A stretch of DNA of 64,000 nucleotides from Bacillus sp. FJAT-27445 (lineage in GTDB: Bacteria; Bacillota; Bacilli; Bacillales; Cytobacillaceae). The stretch covers positions 231,815-295,814 of the forward strand of contig NZ_LMTI01000002.1 of the NCBI RefSeq assembly GCF_001510665.1, read 5' to 3'. The first letter of the stretch is position 1. Every line of letters starts with the position of its first letter. The position numbers and the translations under genes are program-made. Below are positions 53,454 through 60,993 of the stretch, piece by piece. The notes under the pieces are model-generated. The model was given only the letters and a program-made list of their open reading frames with translations. It was not told the origin of the DNA and ran no database searches.

Positions 53454-54236
53454 TCACAGTAGGAAAAAATACGTTCCCAGAACCGCAAGTGCTCCCGACA
53501 AAAAATTAACCATATCATTGTCCAGTAAAGCTATTCCTTTGGTCTTTATAGTCGATTTTCCACAATGTATAGGCCTTTCAGTTTCAAAGCCGCACTCCTT
53601 ACATTTATAGGAAACCTGAAAATAGGCACCCAGGAGTGTATCAAGGATGCTTCCCATAAATCCAAAGGAAAAAATAATGATGCCTTCGCTATACGAAAGC
53701 CTAAAAAAATATACCGCCAGCAGCGCAATAAACGCGCTTCCTGCTAATGAAGCGGTTGTTCCCAAAATGCTTACTGCGCCAGATGTTCCTCGTTCAGCTC
53801 GTTTAAATCCATGAATATTGATTGGGTCCTTTTTACTGAGAGGGCCAATTTCCGATGCCCAGGTATCCGAGTTGGCGCTTGCAATAGCCGAAGAAAAACA
53901 AATAAGCCATACTGGATTTCCTGTTGCAAGGAGCAGTGCGCTGCATATAGCTGCAGGGCCACCGTTCGCCGCAACCTGTCTCCAGTCCCTTGTAGAGCCC
54001 TTTGCAAGCTTTTCGTCCATGGAAGTTTTTCTTTTGCCTTTAAAGTTAGACCATAGACTTGAAGAAGCAAAGAAAGCACCTAACAGGCCAAGCCCTTCAA
54101 CACCTGTACCTGCAAGGGTTGCAAATCCTGCCGCCACTGCTGCCAAAGAGCCAGTCACAGTTAGCGCCTTAACCTTCATTCCGGTCCAGGCAACAAGAAA
54201 AATAAGCGCTGTACTAATTAATTTCCCAGTAATCAT
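53454..54236 (-). CDS. DUF92 family membrane protein
   Basis: 260 residues, about six membrane helices. Family landmarks: GKRKTSMDEKLAKGSTRDWRQVAANGGPA and SAIASANSDTWASEIGPLSKKDP. DUF92 includes plant VTE6 phytyl-phosphate kinase, so a lipid-phosphate kinase role is possible but unproven here. A CKECG...HCGK segment could bind metal. It overlaps the yqgN stop by 4 bases. Confidence 0.9.
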   Translation of the reverse strand: MITGKLISTALIFLVAWTGMKVKALTVTGSLAAVAAGFATLAGTGVEGLGLLGAFFASSSLWSNFKGKRKTSMDEKLAKGSTRDWRQVAANGGPAAICSALLLATGNPVWLICFSSAIASANSDTWASEIGPLSKKDPINIHGFKRAERGTSGAVSILGTTASLAGSAFIALLAVYFFRLSYSEGIIIFSFGFMGSILDTLLGAYFQVSYKCKECGFETERPIHCGKSTIKTKGIALLDNDMVNFLSGALAVLGTYFFLL

Positions 54237-54802
54237 TGAGAAATAACCCGATCTTCTGAAATGATTAATTCCACAGGTATGTCATGAGCCTCAATGGGCA
54301 GGTTTTCGACAATTTGGCTGTTAAAGGCCAAAGAAGCGGTTTGCCCTTTGTAGGTTTTCAGGAAACGATCATAATAACCTCCGCCAAAGCCAAGCCTATA
54401 ACCATTCGTCATAAAAGCCAGGCCTGGAACAATCAGCATGGATATGTCATCCGGAATTGCTTGTTCCGTCTCTTCTACGATTGGCTCAAGAAGGCCATAG
54501 TAAACCTTTTCAAGCTGTGAGAAATCAGTTAAATACCGGAACTGCATTTCCCTGGTGGCAGGCAGGCACTTGGGAATGGCGACCCGCTTTCCATCCTTCC
54601 ATGCTCGAGAAATAATTTGATATGTATCTACCTCAGGCGGCCGGGAAATTGTTATGCCAACAACATTTGCGTCCTTCCAGGCCGGCTGTCTAAAAAGATT
54701 TTCAGCAATCCGTTCTGAACGTTCTCTATATTCCTCTTTCCTTATTGATTTAAGTAGATCCATCATCGTTTTTCGTAACTGGCTCTTTTCTTCCATCTTC
54801 AT
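54233..54802 (-). CDS. yqgN: 5-formyltetrahydrofolate cyclo-ligase
   Basis: 189 residues. Converts 5-formyl- to 5,10-methenyl-tetrahydrofolate using ATP. Signature GFGGGYYDRFLKTYKG near the C-terminus and PGLAFMTNGYRLG, with the N-terminal basic helix EEKSQLRKTMMDLLK. Feeds the folate pool that also receives one-carbon units from the glycine cleavage system upstream. Confidence 0.95.
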   Translation of the reverse strand: MKMEEKSQLRKTMMDLLKSIRKEEYRERSERIAENLFRQPAWKDANVVGITISRPPEVDTYQIISRAWKDGKRVAIPKCLPATREMQFRYLTDFSQLEKVYYGLLEPIVEETEQAIPDDISMLIVPGLAFMTNGYRLGFGGGYYDRFLKTYKGQTASLAFNSQIVENLPIEAHDIPVELIISEDRVISQ

Positions 54803-54923
54803 TACCCCCTGTTCCTATTTTTAGGCAATAACAAAATGCGCAAGCGCCTTCGCGACAGGCAAAAATCTCCTTTTCCTGCGATGAAAATTCTCGGAAGCTT
54901 CCTTAATGGTAAGCCCCGACCAG

Positions 54924-54959
54924 CTTAAGCCGGTTCCTTCCTGAGGGAACCGGCTTAAG
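54924..54959. repeat. 14-bp perfect inverted repeat
   Basis: CTTAAGCCGGTTCC and GGAACCGGCTTAAG with an 8-base loop, without a U-tract on either strand. It lies between yqgN and copy 4 of the post-terminator repeat, next to a second inverted repeat GTAACAAATCA/TGATTTGTTAC (54970-55007). Not an ordinary terminator. Confidence 0.6.
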
Positions 54960-54969
54960 ACCTCTAGCT

Positions 54970-55190
54970 GTAACAAATCATCGCTTTAACAAGCCGTGAT
55001 TTGTTACAAGATACTCAAAGATGCTTCGGGATGAAACTGGCTTGGTGCTCAACGCAAAATCCTCATTTATGTCTAACGCATAATTTCGGGCGAGGATTAT
55101 TTATCCGAAGCCTACTCTCGTGGAGCTGAATTACAAAATCTTGTTTCAAGTTCTCCACAAAGTTCTATTAATAGTTTTTTAGACAACAAA
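54970..55190 (-). repeat. Post-terminator repeat, copy 4 (reference copy)
   Basis: The most complete copy. On the minus strand after the rpmG terminator U-tract: AT-rich spacer ending ATAGAACTTT; hairpin GTGGAG...CTCCAC; GAGTAGGCTTCGG; second hairpin of GAGGATT-type arms (AATCCTCG...CGAGGATT in plus view); CCAAGCCAG; AAGCATCTTTGAG; and at the far end a third stem GTAACAAATCA/TGATTTGTTAC. No coding potential. Confidence 0.8.
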
Positions 55191-55216
55191 AAAAGCAGTA
55201 GGAAGCCCCACTGCTT
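55191..55216 (-). terminator. Intrinsic terminator of rpmG
   Basis: AAGCAGT (55193-55199) pairs with ACTGCTT (55210-55216), followed on the minus strand by seven T residues. It overlaps the rpmG stop codon. Confidence 0.82.
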
Positions 55217-55364
55217 ATTTTGTTTCGCGATGTACTGTTGAACGCTTTTCCCTTGAGCAATATTTTTTCAGCTCGAGGCGATCTGGATTATTGCGTTTAT
55301 TTTTCTTAGAAATATAGTTGCGCTCTCCACACTCTGTGCAAGCTAACGTAATATTCACGCGCAT
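55215..55364 (-). CDS. rpmG: Ribosomal protein L33
   Basis: 49 residues, [21 protein letters not shown]... ending STVHRETK, standard L33. Zinc-type L33 uses two CxxC pairs; here the first is CTEC but the second reads YCSREK, keeping only one cysteine. A GGGAGG-like ribosome site (GGAGGG) precedes ATG 55364. Confidence 0.96.
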   Translation of the reverse strand: MRVNITLACTECGERNYISKKNKRNNPDRLELKKYCSREKRSTVHRETK

Positions 55365-55417
55365 GTTTTTCCCTCCAAACAATTAAAGCTTGTTCGTTAT
55401 ACGACTTTTCTATAATA

Positions 55418-56149
55418 TCACTTTTCATTTGGAAATGCTAGTCTGTTTTTTAAATGCACCTGTTTAAGGGAAATCAGTTCGTTTTTACTGTCTCCCGAAA
55501 TAATCCATGATGATGCCTTTACTGTTTTCCCTGGAGGAATCACGATTGCCGCCGATAAGATGCTGGCTGGATTCCCTTTAGCCATTGGGAAGTATTTAAG
55601 TATGCCTTTCCCTATATCCGCCCAGATAGTATCAGAGGATACATGCCAGGAAGGAATGACTGTTGCCGCCCATTTAGATGACGGTCCTGGAACACCGCCG
55701 AGTAAAAACATTTTTTCCCCCGCAAGATGAAAGATTGTTTCATCGGCTGGGGAAATAAAGGAAAATTGGTCCATATTAAATGTTTTTGAAAGATGCAACG
55801 CCAATAGCTTTAATTGCTTTTCAGCGGAGCTGTGATTACAAATATAATAATGAATAACTGTAATTCTCGAATGGGGATGTTCTTCCGAGACCTTTAGTGT
55901 AAGTTCCTCCCCGTATAACAGCGTTTCCTTTGCTTCGAACATCCCATATACTTTACCTTCTGTCCATAGACCCGTTGTGACTTCCAGCTTTTCCGGGGGA
56001 CTTGCAATCCCGGAAACAGATTTCTTTGGTTCATGTTCCGTTTCCAACCCTGTCTTTAGCATTCCCATAACCGCCCTTTTTTGGATAACTAACCATTTTA
56101 TTCTGTTGGCGGCCAGTTTAGGACCGCTCTTCATTAATAATGGTAGCAC
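55418..56149 (-). CDS. Unrecognised protein
   Basis: 243 residues, soluble, no signal peptide or membrane helix. Visible stretches: a basic N-terminus (GPKLAANRIKWLVIQKRAVMGML), KVYGMFEAKETLLYGEELTLKVSEEHPHSRITVIHYYIC and VIPPGKTVKASSWIISGD; beta-rich in pattern. I cannot assign a family. The start is uncertain: GTG 56149 or ATG 56134. It lies between rpmG and phoU. Confidence 0.7.
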   Translation of the reverse strand: MLPLLMKSGPKLAANRIKWLVIQKRAVMGMLKTGLETEHEPKKSVSGIASPPEKLEVTTGLWTEGKVYGMFEAKETLLYGEELTLKVSEEHPHSRITVIHYYICNHSSAEKQLKLLALHLSKTFNMDQFSFISPADETIFHLAGEKMFLLGGVPGPSSKWAATVIPSWHVSSDTIWADIGKGILKYFPMAKGNPASILSAAIVIPPGKTVKASSWIISGDSKNELISLKQVHLKNRLAFPNEK

Positions 56150-56330
56150 CTGGAAGGAGCCCTTACAATAAACGCAATTTGTCGGAAATCGCCTATCCCC
56201 GGAAACACTTCTTTGCTTGAGTGTAAAAAATTTTCAGCTGGCCCCCAGGTTCAACCATCCCGCTTTGATTCGACAAAAAGCCGCTTTGTTTTTTACCCTC
56301 GGTATACATATTTCGCCACATATTCAATTC

Positions 56331-56990
56331 TTAATGGTTCAAATCATATCGTTTTCCTGTTACCGAAAAGATAACCTGCTCCGCTATATTGGTGGAATGG
56401 TCTCCGATTCGCTCCAAATACCTGCAAGTAAACGACATTTGCGTAATCTGATTCGTCGCTTCAGGATTTCCAGGGATATGCCCTAATAGTTCATGGACAA
56501 GTTGGCCGTACATTTCGTCCACTTGGTCATCGATTTCCGCGCATTTCCTTGCCAAAGCAACATCGTTAGTGTAAAAGGATTGCAGGGCGATATCAAGCAT
56601 TTCGATGACAAGGTTCTTCATTTTCGGAATATCCTTTATCTCTTTAATATGCTTTTCCTTGCCGATATGGAGGGCGGACTTGGCGATATTTACCGCGTTG
56701 TCGGCAATGCGCTCAACCTCCGATGAGATTTTGAGGGCGGCAAGAATAGCCCTTAAATCGGTAGCGACAGGCGATTCTGTGGCAATCAGCAAAATGGCCT
56801 TCTCGGTAATTTGATATTCAAGCCGGTTGATTTCCTCATCTTTTTCGATTATTTTCCTCGCATTGTCCATATCTTGCGAAATGAATGTGCTGATTGAGTC
56901 TTCTACAGCATCTTTTGCCATTTTCACCATTTCCGTCAGCATTTCTTTCAACTGGTTCAAGTTGTTGTCAAAATTCGTCCTCGTGCTCAT
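56331..56990 (-). CDS. phoU: Phosphate transport system regulator PhoU
   Basis: 219 residues, two repeated three-helix bundles with metal-binding acidic motifs such as EKDEEINRLEYQI and CRYLERIGDHSTNIAEQV. It dampens Pst uptake and PhoR signalling. Last gene of the pst operon. Confidence 0.95.
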   Translation of the reverse strand: MSTRTNFDNNLNQLKEMLTEMVKMAKDAVEDSISTFISQDMDNARKIIEKDEEINRLEYQITEKAILLIATESPVATDLRAILAALKISSEVERIADNAVNIAKSALHIGKEKHIKEIKDIPKMKNLVIEMLDIALQSFYTNDVALARKCAEIDDQVDEMYGQLVHELLGHIPGNPEATNQITQMSFTCRYLERIGDHSTNIAEQVIFSVTGKRYDLNH

Positions 56991-57025
56991 TGTATCCCAC
57001 CTTTTACGTGCTGGTATGACTTAAA

Positions 57026-57835
57026 TCAGCCAAACCGCCCAGAAATATAATCTTCCGTCCGTTTGTCGGATGGATTGGAAAAGATTTTGCTTGTCTCGGC
57101 AAATTCAATGACTTCCCCATTCAAGAAGAACGCAGTCTTATCCGAGATCCGGGAAGCCTGCTGCATGTTGTGGGTGACAATAATTATACTATAATTTTTC
57201 TTCAATTCCTGTACAAGCTCTTCTACCTTTAACGTTGAGATTGGATCAAGCGCGGAAGTTGGTTCGTCCATTAATATGACGTCCGGCTCAATTGCTAGGC
57301 AGCGAGCGATGCAAATGCGCTGCTGCTGCCCACCTGAAAGACCATACGCATTCTGGTGGAGCCTGTCTTTTACTTCATCCCAAATTGCCGCTCCGCGCAG
57401 ACTCTGTTCAACAATTTCATCAAGGATTTTTTTGTTTTTTATTCCATGGATCTTCGGACCGTACGCGATATTTTCATAGATTGATTTTGGGAATGGGTTC
57501 GGTTTTTGAAAAACCATCCCAACCCTAGTGCGCAAATCCTCGACCTTGTATTCCTTGTCAAGAATGTTTCTTTCCCTATAAAGAATTTCTCCGGAAATCC
57601 GGACTGTGGGAACCAATTCAACCATCCTGTTCAAGGTTTTAATATAAGTTGATTTGCCGCATCCAGATGGTCCGATGATGGCGGTAACTTCATTTTCGGC
57701 AATATCCAAATTAATACTTTTTAAAGCGTGTCCTTCGCCATACCAGAGATTGAGATCCCGTGTACTATAGACTATATTCTCTTTGCCAATTTCCTGTGCT
57801 GATGTTCCATTTATATTTCCTGCTGTAATCCCCAT
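57026..57835 (-). CDS. pstB: Phosphate ABC transporter ATPase PstB
   Basis: 269 residues: Walker [18 protein letters not shown] near residue 53, signature [15 protein letters not shown], Walker [16 protein letters not shown]. Length and motifs are standard. Only one pstB is present, while B. subtilis has two. Confidence 0.97.
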   Translation of the reverse strand: MGITAGNINGTSAQEIGKENIVYSTRDLNLWYGEGHALKSINLDIAENEVTAIIGPSGCGKSTYIKTLNRMVELVPTVRISGEILYRERNILDKEYKVEDLRTRVGMVFQKPNPFPKSIYENIAYGPKIHGIKNKKILDEIVEQSLRGAAIWDEVKDRLHQNAYGLSGGQQQRICIARCLAIEPDVILMDEPTSALDPISTLKVEELVQELKKNYSIIIVTHNMQQASRISDKTAFFLNGEVIEFAETSKIFSNPSDKRTEDYISGRFG

Positions 57836-57853
57836 AGCTAGTTCCCTCCAGCT

Positions 57854-58738
57854 CTAATATCTTTTTTGGAATTTGTTTCGGATAATGATTGCAATCGAGT
57901 TCATCACAAAAAGGACGATTAACAGGATGACAATCGTAGCCGCTGCCAGGTTTGCATACTCTGCGACGAGCGCCGAGTCGACTGTCCAATAGTAAATCTG
58001 GACTGGCAAGACCGTAAACTTGTCAAAAATGCCCTCTGGAAGCGGTATTAGTAGCGCAGGTATGCCAATGACCACTAGCGGCGCTGTTTCGCCAATCGCC
58101 CTCGATAGCGCAAGAATGACGCCCGTTAATATGCCTGGGAGAGATGCTGGCAGGACGACATTTTTAATTGTTTGCCATTTTGTCGCTCCCATTCCGTAAG
58201 ACGCTTCCCGTAAAAATTGAGGAACAGCCCTGATAGCTTCCTGGCTCGCCACCACAACAACCGGCAGGACAAGTAACGCCATTGTCAGCCCTCCGGCAAG
58301 AACAACAGAGCCTAAACCAAGCGCCCTGGCGAAAACAGTCAACCCCAGTATTCCGAATACAACGGATGGGACTCCCGCAAGATTGGATATATTCGTCTGA
58401 ATAAACGCCTGAAGCTTTCCTTTTTTCGCATATTCCTCAAGATAAATCGCAGTGCCAACACCAAGTATCATTGTTGCTGGAGCAACAACAGCCATTAGCC
58501 ACAATGTTCCATAGATTGCCCCAAGAATTCCCGCTTTTTCCGGGTTTGTTGATAGCCTATTCAGTAAGAAATCTTTATCGATCCAGCCCATGCTGTCCGA
58601 GACGACCCTGTAAATAAGGACGGCCAGGACGGCGATGCCAAAAAGTGTTGCCAGGAGGAAAATCAATTTCGCGATTTTGTTTACCAAAAGGCGCTTTCCC
58701 ATTTTCCTTTCAACCTGTGTATTATCAATATATTTCAT
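57854..58738 (-). CDS. pstA: Phosphate ABC transporter permease PstA
   Basis: 294 residues, six membrane helices, permease loop EAIRAVPQFLREASYGMGATKWQTIKNVVLPASLPGI and SRAIGETAPLV. ATG 58738 follows GGGAGG. It follows pstC closely. Confidence 0.96.
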   Translation of the reverse strand: MKYIDNTQVERKMGKRLLVNKIAKLIFLLATLFGIAVLAVLIYRVVSDSMGWIDKDFLLNRLSTNPEKAGILGAIYGTLWLMAVVAPATMILGVGTAIYLEEYAKKGKLQAFIQTNISNLAGVPSVVFGILGLTVFARALGLGSVVLAGGLTMALLVLPVVVVASQEAIRAVPQFLREASYGMGATKWQTIKNVVLPASLPGILTGVILALSRAIGETAPLVVIGIPALLIPLPEGIFDKFTVLPVQIYYWTVDSALVAEYANLAAATIVILLIVLFVMNSIAIIIRNKFQKRY

Positions 58739-58739
58739 C

Positions 58740-59687
58740 TTAATATTCCTCCCTGAACCTGCGTGAAACATACTGGGCGACAAGATTCATAATAAGAGTA
58801 AACACAAACAGAGTCATCGCCACGGCATAGAGGCTGTAGTACAAAGTTGTCCCAGCCGCTGCTTCTCCACCAGTAACTTCGACAATATAAGCCGTCATTG
58901 TCTGCATCGATTGAGTCACATCAAACGTAAAGTTCTTGGAGCTTCCGCTTGCGATGGCCACTATCATCGTTTCTCCGATTGCCCTCGAAATCCCGAGGAC
59001 GAAGGAAGCAATGATTCCGGAAATCGCGGCCGGAACAACAACCTTCCAGGTCACCTCAAGCTTTGTTGCACCCAAGGCGAGCGCCCCTTCCCTCATTGCA
59101 TTGGGAACGGAGGTCATCGCATCTTCCGAAAGGGATGCGACCATCGGAATAATCATAATGCCCATCACAATCCCCGGGCTGAGGATATTTGTAGGCTCAA
59201 GCCCTGGAATAAAAGACCGCAATAGAGGAGTGACGAATGTAAATGCGAAGAACCCATAGACGATTGTCGGGATTCCTGCGAGTATTTCCAAAATCGGTTT
59301 AAGGATTCTCCGTAATTTTTCAGAAGCATATTCACTCAGGAAGACAGCCGTCATCAGGCCAATCGGAATGGCGACTGCCATGGCTATCACTGTTGACAAA
59401 AGTGTGCCAGTCAAAAGCGGTAGAATGCCAAATACAGCGTCCTTCCCCAGTGGCTTCAACTTCGTTCCGGTAAAAAAGTCAAGAAAAGGAACCTCTTTAA
59501 AAAATAATACTGTTTCAGTTAGTAACGTTAATACGATTCCAATTGTTGTTAATACAGATATAGCTGCAATTCCAAATAATATCCCAGGAATCAACTTTTC
59601 GGTAATTGTCCCAACACTTGCCGTTTTTTTCTTTTTTTCTATCAGGCCGCTAATGTTGAGTTTTTTTTCCCCTGTGGTTTTGTCCAT
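58740..59687 (-). CDS. pstC: Phosphate ABC transporter permease PstC
   Basis: 315 residues, six membrane helices with a long N-terminal cytoplasmic stretch; permease loop EDAMTSVPNAMREGALALGATKLEVTWKVVVPAAISGI and SRAIGETMIVAIA. ATG 59687 follows AAAGGGG. Partner of PstA. Confidence 0.96.
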   Translation of the reverse strand: MDKTTGEKKLNISGLIEKKKKTASVGTITEKLIPGILFGIAAISVLTTIGIVLTLLTETVLFFKEVPFLDFFTGTKLKPLGKDAVFGILPLLTGTLLSTVIAMAVAIPIGLMTAVFLSEYASEKLRRILKPILEILAGIPTIVYGFFAFTFVTPLLRSFIPGLEPTNILSPGIVMGIMIIPMVASLSEDAMTSVPNAMREGALALGATKLEVTWKVVVPAAISGIIASFVLGISRAIGETMIVAIASGSSKNFTFDVTQSMQTMTAYIVEVTGGEAAAGTTLYYSLYAVAMTLFVFTLIMNLVAQYVSRRFREEY

Positions 59688-59743
59688 TGTAATAACCCCT
59701 TTCACCCTAATACTAAACAGCCAGTACTCCAATGCACGGCGAG

Positions 59744-59770
59744 AAGATGAGGCGAAATACTCCTCATCTT
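59744..59770. repeat. Stem-loop between pstS and pstC
   Basis: AAGATGAGG and CCTCATCTT form a 9-bp stem with no U-tract. Such intercistronic hairpins stabilise or partly terminate the pstS message, giving more binding protein than permease. Function inferred. Confidence 0.6.
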
Positions 59771-59796
59771 CCTAGTGCACCTATAATTATCTTTTG

Positions 59797-60747
59797 TTAT
59801 TTCTTCAAGGCTTTCAAGGCGTCAAGAGCTGCTTCTTTATCTTCATCAGACAGTGGCGCAAATCCTGTTTCCTTGGCAACATCTTGTGCATTTTCCATTG
59901 TGTAGATTGCATAATCAAGTACTTGAGGCTTTTCTTTCGCATGGTTTACGTTCAAGTATGTGAAAACTGGACGAGTGAATTCCGCATAATCGCCATCTTC
60001 CTTGATTGTATCTAGCGACGGTTCAACCGGTCCCTGGCCAAAATCGACATTTACAGCAGAAAGCTTGTTCTTATTGCTTTCATAGTAGCCATAGCCAAAA
60101 AATCCGATTGCATTTTTGTCTTTAGAAACAAGATCAACTAAAGTCGAGTAATCCTGCTGCAGGTTGATTTTTTCTGGAAGGGCCTGCTCTTCAAGAATTT
60201 TTTCGTAGAAGAATTCATATGTCCCATGGTTTTCATTTGGGCCGTATGTCTTAATTGGTTCGTTTGGAAAACCTGGGCGGACATCAGACCAGTTTTTCTT
60301 ACCTTTGCTGGCCGTAAATATATCAATGACTTCCTGCTTCGTCAGTTCTTTTGCCCAGTCATTGTCTTTGTTGATTACAATTGTGATGCCATCGAGCGCG
60401 ACTTTCAGTTCCTGAACGTCGATACTCTGTTTTTCTGCTTCAGCTATTTCTTCATCTTTTATTGACCGTGAGGCATTATTGAAATCCGTTCCGTTTTTAA
60501 CCAGGAATTTTTTAAAACCGGCGGAAGTTCCTGCCCTGCTGACCTCGACAGATACATTTTCCTGCTCATCGGTCATATAGTTTTCACCCATTTTAGCCAT
60601 GAAAGGAAATACAGTCCCTGATCCATCGATGACCACACTGCCTTCAAGGCCATCTGCATTATTTTTGTTATCTCCTCCACAAGCGGCTGCAACTACCATA
60701 ACCGCAGCAAGCATCAAAACCATTCCAAGTTTTTTGACAAGTTTCAT
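59797..60747 (-). CDS. pstS: Phosphate-binding lipoprotein PstS
   Basis: 316 residues: lipoprotein signal ending VVAAACGGDN, then a PstS fold with VVIDGSGTVFPFMAKM, VEVSRAGTSAGFKKF, DFNNASRSIKDEE and GPNENHGTYEFF in the phosphate pocket. First gene of the operon and preceded by a Pho box. Confidence 0.96.
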   Translation of the reverse strand: MKLVKKLGMVLMLAAVMVVAAACGGDNKNNADGLEGSVVIDGSGTVFPFMAKMGENYMTDEQENVSVEVSRAGTSAGFKKFLVKNGTDFNNASRSIKDEEIAEAEKQSIDVQELKVALDGITIVINKDNDWAKELTKQEVIDIFTASKGKKNWSDVRPGFPNEPIKTYGPNENHGTYEFFYEKILEEQALPEKINLQQDYSTLVDLVSKDKNAIGFFGYGYYESNKNKLSAVNVDFGQGPVEPSLDTIKEDGDYAEFTRPVFTYLNVNHAKEKPQVLDYAIYTMENAQDVAKETGFAPLSDEDKEAALDALKALKK

Positions 60748-60810
60748 TTCAATTATACCCCCTGGAGAAATTGTTTTTTTCTTCCTTGCATGTTTAGAAT
60801 AAAGGCTTAG

Positions 60811-60849
60811 TGTTAATTGGGTTTTAACCGAATGTAAACAATTTGTAAA
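60811..60849 (-). promoter_or_regulatory. Pho box upstream of pstS
   Basis: Minus strand: TTTACA, TTTACA, TTAAAA, TTAACA, each separated by exactly 5 bases. That is the PhoP direct-repeat pattern TT(A/T/C)ACA, so the operon should be switched on by phosphate starvation through PhoPR. Confidence 0.9.
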
Positions 60850-60884
60850 TTTATTTAATAAAAGCATTTACAATTCAGTTCACC

Positions 60885-60953
60885 CTATCTCTTGTGGAGC
60901 TGGATTACTATAATACTTTTCAAGTAATGTTCGTTTATTATTCCCTAAACGAT
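60885..60953 (-). repeat. Post-terminator repeat, copy 5 (terminator-proximal part only)
   Basis: After the pbpA terminator U-tract come an AT-rich spacer and a diverged hairpin region; the plus strand reads CTCTTGTGGAGCTGGATTAC as in the other copies. The rest of the repeat is absent, replaced by the pstS regulatory region. Confidence 0.6.
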
Positions 60954-60985
60954 AAAAAAAAAACCGCCTCATATTAGAGACGGTT
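60954..60985 (-). terminator. Intrinsic terminator of pbpA
   Basis: AACCG.CTC and GAG.CGGTT pair; a run of ten T residues follows on the minus strand. Confidence 0.85.
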
Positions 60986-60993
60986 CTACTAGC

